Made by a program: the position numbers and the translations under genes. From positions 62,001 to 126,000 of the forward strand of contig SPEL01000008.1 of the NCBI GenBank assembly GCA_009360885.1: a stretch of DNA of 64,000 bases, given 5' to 3'. Shown one piece after another: positions 27,928 to 36,864 of the stretch (position 1 is the first letter of the stretch; each line of letters opens with the position of its first letter). The notes under the pieces were generated by a model. It ran no database searches, was not told where the DNA came from, and was given only the letters and a program-made list of their open reading frames with translations. Source of the DNA: Sphingobium sp. GTDB taxonomy: Bacteria > Pseudomonadota > Alphaproteobacteria > Sphingomonadales > Sphingomonadaceae.

Positions 27928-27942
27928 TGATAGTCATTCGCA
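27928..27942. promoter_or_regulatory. Fur-box-like palindrome upstream of the sigma gene
   Basis: TGATAGTCATTCGCA fits a 7-1-7 Fur half-site arrangement with 6 of 7 matches on the left and 5 of 7 on the right to TGATAAT-N-ATTATCA. It sits about 75 bases before the GTG of the FecI-type gene, overlapping an AT-rich promoter zone. Confidence 0.4.
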
Positions 27943-27984
27943 ATATATAATCAGCCAGTAAAATGCAAGACGGCACCCTGATGT

Positions 27985-28044
27985 GGTGGGTTTGAAATAT
28001 GCCTCATTATAACGGCCAGGCGCGGTGCATATTTCAAACCCACC
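27985..28044. repeat. Perfect 18-bp inverted repeat in an intergenic gap
   Basis: GGTGGGTTTGAAATATGC at 27985-28002 is repeated as its exact reverse complement at 28027-28044, around a 24-base loop. There is no T tract on either side. It sits in a 436-base gap (27855-28290) between two divergent units and 130 bases from the sigma-factor start. It could be a small mobile palindrome, an RNA hairpin or an operator; I saw no second copy in this window. The rest of the gap holds no convincing gene. Confidence 0.7.
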
Positions 28045-28290
28045 GTACTGGAATCGTAAAGTTACTGGTGCCCTTAGGTGGGTGAGCGGTGGCAATAGTT
28101 GGCCGCAATAAGTGGTTTGGTGTTTATGGCCGGGATGCTGATGGGAATGCAGGCTGGCATCAATTATGGGACGGAGTCATGGAGCTCTGACCTGCCCGAC
28201 CATGAATATCATTGTCTGACGCGGCGGAATTAGGGCAATAGTCATAGCCGGTTTGCATTCTATAATGCGCGAAACGAAGAGGGGGACTCC

Positions 28291-28821
28291 ATGCCATTAT
28301 ATGAATTTGAAGGGCAGGCACCGACATTGCCAGAGGATGGATCGGCATGGGTTGCGCCGTCGGCTGATCTGATCGGTGATGTGCAACTGGGCAAGGATGT
28401 GAACATATGGTTTGGCGCGGTTATTCGTGCGGATAATACGCCCATTGCCATTGGCGCGCGCAGTAATGTGCAGGAACAGGTCGCCATGCATAGCGACCCC
28501 GGTATTCCCTGCACAGTGGGGGAGGGGGTTACCATTGGCCATCAGGCCATGCTCCATGGGTGTACCATTGGCGATAACAGCCTGATTGGCATGGGCGCGA
28601 TCATCCTCAACCGGGCGATCATCCCCGAAAATTGCATTGTTGGCGCGGGGGCATTGGTGACAGAAGGCAAGACGTTTGAGCCGGGCAGCCTGATTGTAGG
28701 AAGCCCTGCCAAGGCCATCCGGCAACTGGATGAAGCGACCATTGCCATGCTGCGCCTGTCTGCGGAGAGCTATGCGGCGAAGGCAAAGAAATATGCGAAA
28801 GGTCTGCGCCGGGTGGATTAG
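28291..28821 (+). CDS. Gamma-carbonic-anhydrase-like hexapeptide protein
   Basis: A 176-aa trimeric left-handed beta-helix protein of the YrdA/PaaY gamma-carbonic anhydrase-like group. Hexapeptide repeats run from about residue 25 to 145. The three metal-binding histidines are in QVAMHSD and in GHQAMLHG. It may hydrate CO2 or only bind metal; related proteins differ. GAGGGGG precedes the ATG. It is a single-gene unit. Confidence 0.88.
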   Translation: MPLYEFEGQAPTLPEDGSAWVAPSADLIGDVQLGKDVNIWFGAVIRADNTPIAIGARSNVQEQVAMHSDPGIPCTVGEGVTIGHQAMLHGCTIGDNSLIGMGAIILNRAIIPENCIVGAGALVTEGKTFEPGSLIVGSPAKAIRQLDEATIAMLRLSAESYAAKAKKYAKGLRRVD

Positions 28822-28992
28822 TCCGGCGCGCTTTGTTTGCGAGGGGCGCGGGCTATTAATCGCCTGAGTCCATACGGTTTAAGTCACGGCTATGAATTAT
28901 TCCCTTCTGCCTCTGAGCGTCGAACCAGAAGGGAAGAGGTCAGCTATGCGTGGATCACGTCATCGTGGATGACGTCACCCCGAAAATACGCA

Positions 28993-29868
28993 TCACAGAT
29001 ATTGGGCAAATGTACTGAGCATCCTGCCCCATGCTTTTTCGGCCTGCTCCTTATCATAAACCGGCGAATCCAATGTGCACCAGCCATGCATCGCCGGGTA
29101 CACCTCCATCTCTACGGGCAGATTGGCATTTCTGGCGGTTTCAAACAGCGTGTCTTTGTCCTTCGGGGCGCGTTCATCATCATTGTGCGCAATGGCGAGG
29201 AGAAGGGCGGCCTTGATCTTGCCAAATTGCGCATGGGGGCTGTCGGGCGTGTCATTGACCATGCCGGAGCCATGAAAGGATGCCGCCGCGCCAACGCGCT
29301 CTGGCCGAGCGAGGGCGGTGCGAATGGTGAAGGGGCCACCCATGCAATAGCCGCTCGTGCCGATTTTGCGCGTGGTATCGACCTCCTTTTGCTGGTCCAG
29401 CCAGTCGATAAACGCGCCTGCATCGCTGATGGTACGCGCCGGGGTGATGGCTTCGCGCATCGGGGTGATTTTGGCGCTTCCCTCTGGTGTTCGCCATTGG
29501 GCAAAGCTGGTTAATATGGGGGCGGGGGCATTGCGATAATATTGGTTGACCGCCAGCACTGCATAGCCAGATGCCGCGAGGCGTGTCGCCATGACTTCAT
29601 AGGCTTCGCGCAGGCCAGCAATATCGGGCCAGAGGATGACGGCGGGGTGTTTTCCGGTGCTGGGGGCAACAAAAAACGCATCCGCCATACCATCAGGGGT
29701 AGGGATGTTGATCGTGCGTGATGCGGTCAGGGCGCCAGCGGCTTGTGCCTGTCCCGGCAGCATCGCCCATAGCGCAGACGCTGCTCCCGCAGCGCCAAAT
29801 GTGCGGCGGTCAAGCGGGTGACGGTTCATCCAGTCGCGGGCTTCTTTCTCGGTCAGCTCATCGCACAT
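28993..29868 (-). CDS. Exported dienelactone hydrolase family protein
   Basis: Alpha/beta-hydrolase of 291 aa. A Tat-like leader (DRRTFGAAGAASALWAM, residues 20-36) suggests export in folded form. The catalytic cysteine nucleophile is in SGYCMGG, an acid residue lies near AHNDDERAP and the histidine is in YPAMHGWC, as in dienelactone hydrolase. Such enzymes open lactones or esters; the substrate here is not known. AGAGGAG precedes the ATG. It lies 91 bases past fghA on the same strand and may be in that transcript. Confidence 0.85.
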   Translation of the reverse strand: MCDELTEKEARDWMNRHPLDRRTFGAAGAASALWAMLPGQAQAAGALTASRTINIPTPDGMADAFFVAPSTGKHPAVILWPDIAGLREAYEVMATRLAASGYAVLAVNQYYRNAPAPILTSFAQWRTPEGSAKITPMREAITPARTISDAGAFIDWLDQQKEVDTTRKIGTSGYCMGGPFTIRTALARPERVGAAASFHGSGMVNDTPDSPHAQFGKIKAALLLAIAHNDDERAPKDKDTLFETARNANLPVEMEVYPAMHGWCTLDSPVYDKEQAEKAWGRMLSTFAQYL

Positions 29869-29959
29869 GGCGCGCTCCTCTGCATCAATCGGGATTAACG
29901 CAGAGGATAGAGCATATCATCCGCACCGCAAGCATTGTTCGCCTCGACCGTCCTTCGCT

Positions 29960-30814
29960 TTACCCTTTCAGGCGCTCAGCATGCCAGGCTATATGATCCG
30001 CCATGAAGGTGGATATGAAATAATAGCTATGGTCATATCCCGGCTGCAACCGGATGGTGGCAGGCTGTCCTGCGCGATCGCAGGCTTCGCGTAGCAAATG
30101 GGTTTTAAGCTGTTCTGTCAGGAAGTTATCGCCTTCGCCCTGATCCACCAGCAAATCCGGCAGGCGCGCGCCGCCGTCAATCAACGCACAGGCATCATAT
30201 TCTGCCCATGCTGCCTGATCGGCACCCAAATAGCCACCCAGTGCCTTATGACCCCATGGGCAGTTTATCGGTGATACAATTGGCGAAAAAGCCGAAGTAG
30301 AGCGGAACCGCCCCGGATTGCGCAGGGAAATGGTCAATGCGCCATGGCCGCCCATGCTATGCCCGCTGATGCCTTGCCGTTCCATATCGACCGGGAAATG
30401 CTGCGCCACCAGTTCGGGCAGTTCCTTTTCGATATAATCGCGCATTTTATAATGGGCGCTGAAGGGGGCTTGCGTCGCGTTTACATAGAAACCCGCACCA
30501 AGGCCAAAATCATAGGCACCCTCTGCATCATCCGGCACGTCATTGCCTTGCAAATCCGGCCCGCGCGGAGATGTGTCCGGCGCGATGAAGATAATCCCAG
30601 CCTCTGCGCAGGCACGGCGGAACTCGCCCTTTTCCGTGACATTGGCATGGGTGCAGGTGAGGCCAGAAAGATACCAGAGGACCGGTAGCTTCGCGCCTTC
30701 TGCATGATCCGGCACGAAGACGGAGAAGGTCATCTCCGTCCCCGTTGTGGCGGAGGCGTGCTTGTATACGCCTTGCGTGCCGCCAAAGCTCTTATTGGTG
30801 GAGACTGTTTCCAC
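29960..30814 (-). CDS. fghA: S-formylglutathione hydrolase
   Basis: Cytosolic esterase of 284 aa that hydrolyses S-formylglutathione to formate and glutathione, the last step of glutathione-dependent formaldehyde oxidation. The catalytic serine is in GHSMGGHGAL, with the family blocks YLSGLTCTHANVTEKGEF and DNFL and the histidine in YDHSYYFI. The best start is GTG at 30814, 20 bases after the preceding gene, behind AAAGGGA; the frame is open further upstream to 30871. It works with the dehydrogenase two genes upstream. Confidence 0.94.
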   Translation of the reverse strand: METVSTNKSFGGTQGVYKHASATTGTEMTFSVFVPDHAEGAKLPVLWYLSGLTCTHANVTEKGEFRRACAEAGIIFIAPDTSPRGPDLQGNDVPDDAEGAYDFGLGAGFYVNATQAPFSAHYKMRDYIEKELPELVAQHFPVDMERQGISGHSMGGHGALTISLRNPGRFRSTSAFSPIVSPINCPWGHKALGGYLGADQAAWAEYDACALIDGGARLPDLLVDQGEGDNFLTEQLKTHLLREACDRAGQPATIRLQPGYDHSYYFISTFMADHIAWHAERLKG

Positions 30815-30834
30815 TTCATCCCTTTCTTTGGGGT

Positions 30835-31227
30835 TTATTCCTTGGGGCCGACATTGGGTGCATAGGCGCAAATCTTGTTGCCATCCGGGTCTCGCAGATA
30901 GGCACCATATTGGTTGCCGGGTGAATTGGGGCGAAAGCCCGGCTCACCTTCTGATGTGCCGCCCGCCGCGACGCCATTGGCATGAAAGGCATCAACAGTG
31001 GCATAATCCGCCGCGATAAAGCCCAATGTGTGGCCGTTGCCGAAGGTTGCGGGTTTGCCATCAGCAGGCGGCGCGATGATAACGGTGAAGCTGTGATCCG
31101 CCTTTGCATATAACAGGCCGGTCGGAATGGTTATTGCTTTTGAATAGCCCAGTAATGGCAGAACGGCATCGTAAAAAGCACGCGACTTTTCAATGTCATT
31201 GGTACCGAAATAGACGTGACTGAACAT
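30835..31227 (-). CDS. VOC-family (glyoxalase-like) protein
   Basis: A 130-aa protein of the vicinal oxygen chelate superfamily with two beta-alpha-beta-beta-beta units (FSHVYFGTNDIEKSRAFYDAVL and YLRDPDGNKICAY). It lies between the glutathione-linked formaldehyde dehydrogenase and S-formylglutathione hydrolase, with 20-75 base gaps, so it probably acts in the same process, for instance on a glutathione adduct. That role is inference. It is close to the glyoxalase/bleomycin-resistance subgroup often misnamed lactoylglutathione lyase. Confidence 0.82.
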   Translation of the reverse strand: MFSHVYFGTNDIEKSRAFYDAVLPLLGYSKAITIPTGLLYAKADHSFTVIIAPPADGKPATFGNGHTLGFIAADYATVDAFHANGVAAGGTSEGEPGFRPNSPGNQYGAYLRDPDGNKICAYAPNVGPKE

Positions 31228-31301
31228 TGAAGTATCCTTTTCCGGTTGGATAGGCCGGCGGATATACCCTATTATTGGGTTCCGGCCGGCCCTTTATAGT
31301 A

Positions 31302-32414
31302 TCAGAACACCACGACGCTGCGGATGCTCTTGCCTTCGTGCATCAGGTCAAAGGCAGTGTTGATCTCTTCCAGACCCATCACATGGGTAATCATCGGGTC
31401 GATCTCGATCTTGCCCTGCATATACATATCAACGATTTTCGGTACATCGGTGCGGCCCTTCGCCCCGCCAAAGGCTGTGCCGCGCCAGTTGCGACCAGTG
31501 ACGAGCTGGAACGGGCGGGTTTCGATGGTCTTCCCGGCCTCGGCCACGCCGATGATGATGGACGTGCCCCAGCCGCGGTGGCAGGCTTCGAGCGCAGTAC
31601 GCATGACATCGGTGTTGCCGGTGGCATCAAAGGTGTAATCCGCGCCGCCGTCGGTCAGTTCAATGATCTTCGCGACAACATCTTCGCGGCTCAGGCCCTT
31701 GCTGTTGAGGAAGTGGGTCATGCCGAAACGGCGGCCCCATTCTTCGCGGTCCGGGTTAATATCAACGCCGATAATCTTGTTGGCACCAGCAAGGCGTGCG
31801 CCCTGAATGACGTTAAGGCCGATGCCGCCAAGGCCGAAGATGACGACATTATCACCCACCTGCACCTTGGCCGTGTTGATGACCGCGCCAACGCCCGTCG
31901 TCACGCCGCAGCCGATATAGCAGCTCGACTGGAACGGGGCGTCCTCACGGATTTTCGCCACCGCGATTTCGGGGAGGACGGTGAAGTTTGAGAAGGTCGA
32001 GCAGCCCATATAATGATAAATGGGCTGACCCTTATAAGAAAAACGGGTGGTGCCGTCAGGCATCAGGCCCTTGCCCTGCGTGGCGCGAATGGCGGTGCAG
32101 AGGTTGGTCTTGCCCGAAAGGCAGCTTTTGCACTGGCGGCATTCGGGGGTGTAGAGCGGAATGACATGGTCGCCCGGCTTTACGCTGGTAACGCCCGCGC
32201 CGACTTCACGCACAATGCCCGCGCCTTCATGGCCCAGAACGGACGGGAAGATGCCTTCGCTGTCGAACCCATCCAGCGTATAGGCGTCGGTGTGGCAGAT
32301 GCCTGTGGCCATGATTTCGACCAGCACTTCGCCAGCTTTCGGCCCTTCGAGGTCCAGTTCAACGATTTCCAGCGGTTTCTTCGCCTCAAAGGCAACGGCG
32401 GCACGGGTCTTCAT
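31302..32414 (-). CDS. frmA: S-(hydroxymethyl)glutathione dehydrogenase (class III ADH)
   Basis: NAD-dependent zinc dehydrogenase of 370 aa that oxidises the formaldehyde-glutathione adduct to S-formylglutathione. The catalytic zinc site is in [10 protein letters not shown] and GHEGAG, the structural zinc cysteines are in [17 protein letters not shown], and the NAD fold is [14 protein letters not shown]. The start at 32414 follows AAGGAG; the open frame runs back to 32522 but overlaps the divergent regulator. First gene of the formaldehyde unit. The formate it leads to could feed the Fds formate dehydrogenase encoded 20 kb away. Confidence 0.96.
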   Translation of the reverse strand: MKTRAAVAFEAKKPLEIVELDLEGPKAGEVLVEIMATGICHTDAYTLDGFDSEGIFPSVLGHEGAGIVREVGAGVTSVKPGDHVIPLYTPECRQCKSCLSGKTNLCTAIRATQGKGLMPDGTTRFSYKGQPIYHYMGCSTFSNFTVLPEIAVAKIREDAPFQSSCYIGCGVTTGVGAVINTAKVQVGDNVVIFGLGGIGLNVIQGARLAGANKIIGVDINPDREEWGRRFGMTHFLNSKGLSREDVVAKIIELTDGGADYTFDATGNTDVMRTALEACHRGWGTSIIIGVAEAGKTIETRPFQLVTGRNWRGTAFGGAKGRTDVPKIVDMYMQGKIEIDPMITHVMGLEEINTAFDLMHEGKSIRSVVVF

Positions 32415-32504
32415 TATAAATTCTCCTTCATCACCACCTTTACGAGAGGGAATGATTTGCAATAAAGACAATGAAAAGCAATTCACTGTTGCAGAAATGG
32501 AATA
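32415..32504. promoter_or_regulatory. Divergent promoter/operator region frmA - LysR
   Basis: Ninety bases separate the divergent frmA and LysR genes, the usual layout when the regulator controls its neighbour. An AT-rich core includes TTGCAATAAAGACAAT and a GCAA on the far side, giving TTGC...GCAA arms around 32456-32480, a weak candidate LysR site. Promoter boxes cannot be fixed. Confidence 0.35.
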
Positions 32505-33392
32505 ATGACCAATCGTTGGCATGGCATAGATGAATTTGTGGCGGTGGCGACGACCGGCAGCTTCGCCAGTGCGGCTAATGTACTACATATGCCGACATCC
32601 ACCGTAAGCCGCGCCATTGCCCGGCTGGAGGAGCAAATTCGCGCTCCGTTATTTTATCGCACGACGCGTCGGGTGACGTTGACGGAGAGCGGGCGGCTAT
32701 TCCTCGATCATTGCCGCCGCATCATTGATGAGCGAGAGGAAGCCTTCGCCGCGATCAGCCATTTGCGCGAACCGGGCGGCGAACTGCGCATCACCTGCTC
32801 CACCGCATTGGGGGAGGGGTTCGTCGCGCCAATCGTGCAGCGTTTCTGCATGGACTGGCCGCAGATCAGCATCACGCTGGACCTCAGCAATCGTTTGGTG
32901 GATTTAATTGGCGAGGGCTATGATCTGGCGATCCGCACCGGAGACCTCAGCGATAGCCGGATGGTCAGCACGAGAATCGCGTCGCGCAGGCTTTATAGCT
33001 GCGCTGCGCCGGATTATCTGGCGCGGGCCGGAACACCGCAGAGCATAGAAGAGCTAGCGGATCATCAATGCCTGATTGGTAGCGGCGCTACATGGCATTT
33101 TGCGGTCGATGGGGCGGGGCGCAGTTTTCGCCCGCGTGGGCGCTGGCGCTGCAACAGCGGCACGGCGGTCGTCAGCGCCGCGGTGGCGGGTATGGGGATA
33201 TGCCAGCTTCCCGAATCCTATGTTTTGCGCCATCTGGCGGCGGGGGAATTGGTGGAAATATTGCCAGAACATCGCCGTAAGGAGGAGCCCATATGGGCGG
33301 TTTACCCCGAAAGGCGCCATTTGATGCCCAAGGTGCGGTTGCTGGTGGACCGGCTGAAGGAGCAATTGGGGCCAGCATTGGTGGCGGTATAG
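32505..33392 (+). CDS. LysR-type regulator, divergent to formaldehyde genes
   Basis: A 295-aa transcription factor. The winged helix-turn-helix is at about residues 5-62 ([32 protein letters not shown]) and the periplasmic-binding-like effector domain spans about 90-290. It is close to the CrgA/DsdC-like subgroup ([15 protein letters not shown]). Divergence from frmA suggests that it controls the formaldehyde genes; the effector is unknown. Confidence 0.88.
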   Translation: MTNRWHGIDEFVAVATTGSFASAANVLHMPTSTVSRAIARLEEQIRAPLFYRTTRRVTLTESGRLFLDHCRRIIDEREEAFAAISHLREPGGELRITCSTALGEGFVAPIVQRFCMDWPQISITLDLSNRLVDLIGEGYDLAIRTGDLSDSRMVSTRIASRRLYSCAAPDYLARAGTPQSIEELADHQCLIGSGATWHFAVDGAGRSFRPRGRWRCNSGTAVVSAAVAGMGICQLPESYVLRHLAAGELVEILPEHRRKEEPIWAVYPERRHLMPKVRLLVDRLKEQLGPALVAV

Positions 33393-33476
33393 CGGGAGCT
33401 ATTGGCTGGATGGCGGCTGGATGGCAGATGGCTGCGGGGCTTGACCCTGCACGCGCTGCGGCCTAGCCATTGCGCG

Positions 33477-35858
33477 ATGAAGCGCGGATTTACCCTTTTC
33501 ATGCTGATGCTGGCTGTGCTGGCGCTGATGGTTCCTGTCGGTGGGTCTGCTGGATGGGCCATTGCGCAGGGCGCAACCAATAGCACGCAGGGCGCGACCA
33601 ATAGCACGCAGGGCGCGACCAATAACGCGCAGGGCGGGGGAGGCGGGATATCGTCTTTGCCTTCGGCGGCTGGGCCGCTTTCCTCCGGCGCATTTAATTC
33701 CGCCATTCCGCATATCTCCGCCCGGCTGGAGGCGGAGACACTATCCCCCGCCGCAGGTGGCCGCGTGACCCTTGCCTTTGTCATGGAGCCAGAAAAAGGC
33801 TGGCATGGCTATTGGGCCAATCCGGGTGATGCTGGTAAGGCGATGGAGTTGGAGTGGGGCCTGCCAAAGGGCATGGTTGCTGGTGAATTGCGCTATCCGG
33901 TGCCGTATGGTTTGTTGGTCGCGGGGCTAATGAACCATGTCTATAAGGGCCGTTATGCGCTGCTGACGGACCTTGATATTCCCGTAGGCCTTCCTGTCGG
34001 CACGAAGCTGCCGGTGCGGGTGAAGGCGCAGTGGCTTGCCTGTTCCGATACGGTTTGCGTGCCGGAACAGGCTGATCTGGCGCTTGATCTGGTGGTGGGG
34101 CATCCGGATACGCAGCAAGATAATGCCAGTTTTGATGAGTATCGCCGGATGTTGCCGCGCCCTCTTGGTGGGACTGCGCATTTTCAGGCGACGGAAGCTG
34201 GAGGCTTGCGCATCGCCATTCCGGTGCCAGCGGGCGCGAAGCTGAGCGACCTGCATTTCTTCCCCTTAACCCAAGGCATGAAAAACCACGCCGCGCCGCA
34301 AATCATCCGTCGATCGGGCGATTCTGTGGTGGTCGAACTCCCTGATTTCGCGTTGCCTGCGAATAAGACCATCGAGGGTGTGCTGCGTATCGGGCCGGAA
34401 CAGGGCATCGCCATTGGCGCGCAGGCGGGGGATGTAGCCCCCATTGACGGCGCGAATCTCGCCGCCGGTGTGGATGGCGCGGAGGAGGGAAGCGAGAAGG
34501 GGCTTTTCTCGGCTGATCTTTCCCGCAGCCTGTCAGAAAAAATCGCGGCGGGTGAAGTGTCGCTGATCCGTGTGGCGCTATTGTCTTTCCTCGGTGCCTT
34601 ATTGGGCGGGCTTATCCTCAACATCATGCCCTGCGTGTTCCCTATCCTCAGCCTGAAGGCGATGAGCCTGCTGCGGTCTGGCGCGGCGGCGCAGACTAAG
34701 GATGGTAACAAGCGGGCGCGCCGCGAAGCATGGGCCTATGCGGCAGGGGTGATCCTGAGCTGCGTGGCGCTGGGCGGTATCGTTCTGGGCCTGCGGGCGG
34801 GCGGGGAAAGCGTCGGCTGGGCGTTTCAATTGCAAAGCCCGGCGGTCATCGTGGTTTTGCTGGCGCTCAGCCTTGCGATTGCGATGAACCTTGCCGGTCT
34901 GTTTGCCCTCTCACCGGTGTCGGTTGACGGCACGCTGGCGACGAAACAAGGCCTTGCGGGGGATTTCTGGAGCGGCGTTCTCGTTGCATTTGTTGCGACG
35001 CCCTGTACCGGCCCCTTCATGGCGACGGCGCTGGGGACAGCGTTTCTGCTGCCTCCGCTGGCTGCGCTGGCGATATTCGCGGGGCTAGGCGTGGGGCTGG
35101 CGCTGCCGTTTCTGCTGCTCGCTTATATTCCGGCCCTGCGCGCTAAAATGCCGCGCCCGGGGCTGTGGATGGAGCGGGTGCAGCGCTGGCTGGCGGTGCC
35201 GATGGCGCTGACGGCGCTCGGCCTGCTGTGGCTGCTCTATCGGCAGGCGGGGGCAATGGGGCTGGCCATCGGGGTAGCCGTTGCGCTGGTCATCGGGGGC
35301 ATATTGGTCCTGTTAGGGCGGCGGCAACGCGCTGATACCGCCGCCAATGGGGTGCAGGGTGAACTTGCGCTGATCTGCGCCGGGCTATTGGCGGTCGCGG
35401 TTGGCGCGGCGGTGTTAGGGCCAATGGCGCGTTCGTCTGACCACGCAAACCTCTCCGGCATGGCATGGAGCGAAGCCGCTCTTGCTACGGCGCGGGGTGG
35501 TGACATGCCGGTTTTCCTCTACTTCACCGCTGACTGGTGCCTTAGCTGCAAGGTGAATGAGGCCGCCGCGATTGATAGGGCAGAGGTGCAGTCGGCCTTC
35601 GAAAAGGCCGGAGTGCAGGTGATGGTCGGCGACTGGACGCGGGGTGACCCGGATATTACGCGCTTTCTGGAGGAACATGGCCGCTCTGGCGTTCCGCTAT
35701 ATTTATGGTATCCGGCGGGCGGCGGAGAACCAAAGGAGCTGCCGCAGATCCTCACCCCGGATATGCTGAGGGGCCTCGCGGAGGCATCCGCAACCAATGA
35801 AGTGGAGGCATCCGCAACGAATAAAGCCGAAGCCTCCGCCCCGAATGAAAAAGGATGA
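33477..35858 (+). CDS. DsbD/ScsB-type thiol:disulfide reductase
   Basis: Inner-membrane protein of 793 aa that carries electrons from cytosolic thioredoxin to the periplasm. Layout: signal peptide (1-30), a low-complexity repeat insert, a periplasmic DsbD-alpha-like domain (about 75-360, with ACSDTVC), eight membrane helices (about 360-650) with the key cysteines in NIMPCVFP and VATPCTGPF, and a C-terminal thioredoxin-like domain with WCLSC near 690. The start at 33477 lacks a strong ribosome site; the frame is open from 33402. Seven-residue and eight-residue tandem repeats lie at either end. tlyA follows after 5 bases. Confidence 0.9.
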   Translation: MKRGFTLFMLMLAVLALMVPVGGSAGWAIAQGATNSTQGATNSTQGATNNAQGGGGGISSLPSAAGPLSSGAFNSAIPHISARLEAETLSPAAGGRVTLAFVMEPEKGWHGYWANPGDAGKAMELEWGLPKGMVAGELRYPVPYGLLVAGLMNHVYKGRYALLTDLDIPVGLPVGTKLPVRVKAQWLACSDTVCVPEQADLALDLVVGHPDTQQDNASFDEYRRMLPRPLGGTAHFQATEAGGLRIAIPVPAGAKLSDLHFFPLTQGMKNHAAPQIIRRSGDSVVVELPDFALPANKTIEGVLRIGPEQGIAIGAQAGDVAPIDGANLAAGVDGAEEGSEKGLFSADLSRSLSEKIAAGEVSLIRVALLSFLGALLGGLILNIMPCVFPILSLKAMSLLRSGAAAQTKDGNKRARREAWAYAAGVILSCVALGGIVLGLRAGGESVGWAFQLQSPAVIVVLLALSLAIAMNLAGLFALSPVSVDGTLATKQGLAGDFWSGVLVAFVATPCTGPFMATALGTAFLLPPLAALAIFAGLGVGLALPFLLLAYIPALRAKMPRPGLWMERVQRWLAVPMALTALGLLWLLYRQAGAMGLAIGVAVALVIGGILVLLGRRQRADTAANGVQGELALICAGLLAVAVGAAVLGPMARSSDHANLSGMAWSEAALATARGGDMPVFLYFTADWCLSCKVNEAAAIDRAEVQSAFEKAGVQVMVGDWTRGDPDITRFLEEHGRSGVPLYLWYPAGGGEPKELPQILTPDMLRGLAEASATNEVEASATNKAEASAPNEKG
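33567..33629 (+). repeat. Three tandem 21-bp repeats inside the DsbD gene
   Basis: Three copies (33567-33587, 33588-33608, 33609-33629) encode QGATNST, QGATNST and QGATNNA just after the predicted signal peptide. The third copy has diverged. Reading frame is kept because the unit is seven codons. Copy number may vary between strains. Confidence 0.85.
35781..35852 (+). repeat. Three tandem 24-bp repeats at the end of the DsbD gene
   Basis: Three eight-codon units (35781-35804, 35805-35828, 35829-35852) encode EASATNEV, EASATNKA and EASAPNEK at the C-terminus after the thioredoxin-like domain. They are imperfect and keep frame. Confidence 0.8.
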
Positions 35859-35863
35859 ATTAA

Positions 35864-36607
35864 GTGGCCGCGAAAATCAGGGTAGATCAGCTTCTGGTGG
35901 ATCGGGGGCTGGTTGAGAGCCGCAGCCGCGCTCAGGCGCTTATCCTTGCAGGGCTGGTCTATCATGGTGAGCAAAAGGTGGCGAAGGCCGGACAGCAGGT
36001 GGCACCTGATGTTGCGCTGGATGTGCGGGGGCGGGACCACCCATGGGTGTCACGCGGTGGGGTGAAGCTCGCCCATGGGCTGGAGCATTTCGGCTGGGAC
36101 ATAACTGGCGCCATCGCGATGGATGTCGGCAGTTCCACCGGCGGCTTTACCGATGTGATGCTGACTAAGGGCGCGGCGAAGGTTTATGCGGTCGATAGCG
36201 GCACCAATCAGCTCGCGTGGAAGCTCCGCACGGATGACCGGGTGATTGTGCATGAACAAACCAGCGCCCGTATATTGACGGCAGAGCATATCCCGGAACC
36301 CATTGACCTCATCGTCTGTGACGCGAGCTTCATCGCATTATCCAAGGTGTTGGAACGCCCGATGAGCTTTGCTGCGCCGGGTGCGCGTCTGCTCGCCCTC
36401 ATTAAGCCGCAATTTGAGGCCGGGCGAGAGGAAGTCGGCAAAGGTGGCGTCGTGCGCGACGCTGCCATTCACGAACGGGTCTGCGCAGAGGTGCAGGACT
36501 GGGTCGCAAATACACAGGGATGGGAGGTTGAGGGCATTACTACCAGCCCGATCACTGGCCCGGAAGGCAATGTTGAATTTCTGATTGCCGCCCACAACCC
36601 TGCCTAA
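35864..36607 (+). CDS. tlyA: TlyA-family rRNA 2'-O-methyltransferase
   Basis: A 247-aa protein with an N-terminal S4 RNA-binding domain (RVDQLLVDRGLVESRSRAQALILAG) and a C-terminal FtsJ-like methyltransferase (MDVGSSTGGFTDVML, VYAVDSGTNQL, ALIKPQFEAG). TlyA homologues methylate ribosomal RNA cytidines and are sometimes labelled haemolysins. The start is GTG at 35864, with AAAGGATGAA upstream inside the end of the previous gene. Confidence 0.93.
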   Translation: MAAKIRVDQLLVDRGLVESRSRAQALILAGLVYHGEQKVAKAGQQVAPDVALDVRGRDHPWVSRGGVKLAHGLEHFGWDITGAIAMDVGSSTGGFTDVMLTKGAAKVYAVDSGTNQLAWKLRTDDRVIVHEQTSARILTAEHIPEPIDLIVCDASFIALSKVLERPMSFAAPGARLLALIKPQFEAGREEVGKGGVVRDAAIHERVCAEVQDWVANTQGWEVEGITTSPITGPEGNVEFLIAAHNPA

Positions 36608-36864
36608 ATATATCGGCATTATTCCGGCTGACGGCGCGCAGCACTATGCCTTTCTGACTAATTATATATTGCCCGTTGCCTGAGAGGGATAATTATCTTG
36701 CGGTGCAATGTGAATCTGTGTTCACCTTCTTTTGTGGGCATTAGGATTCGACAGACGTGTCTTTGCGGCATCTAAGCTCGTTTTCAGGCGGCCCATATAG
36801 AGGAGCTATGGTTAACGGTTAACGCGCAACAGGGGCGCCATTTTACAGGCAGAGGGTGTTGGCA

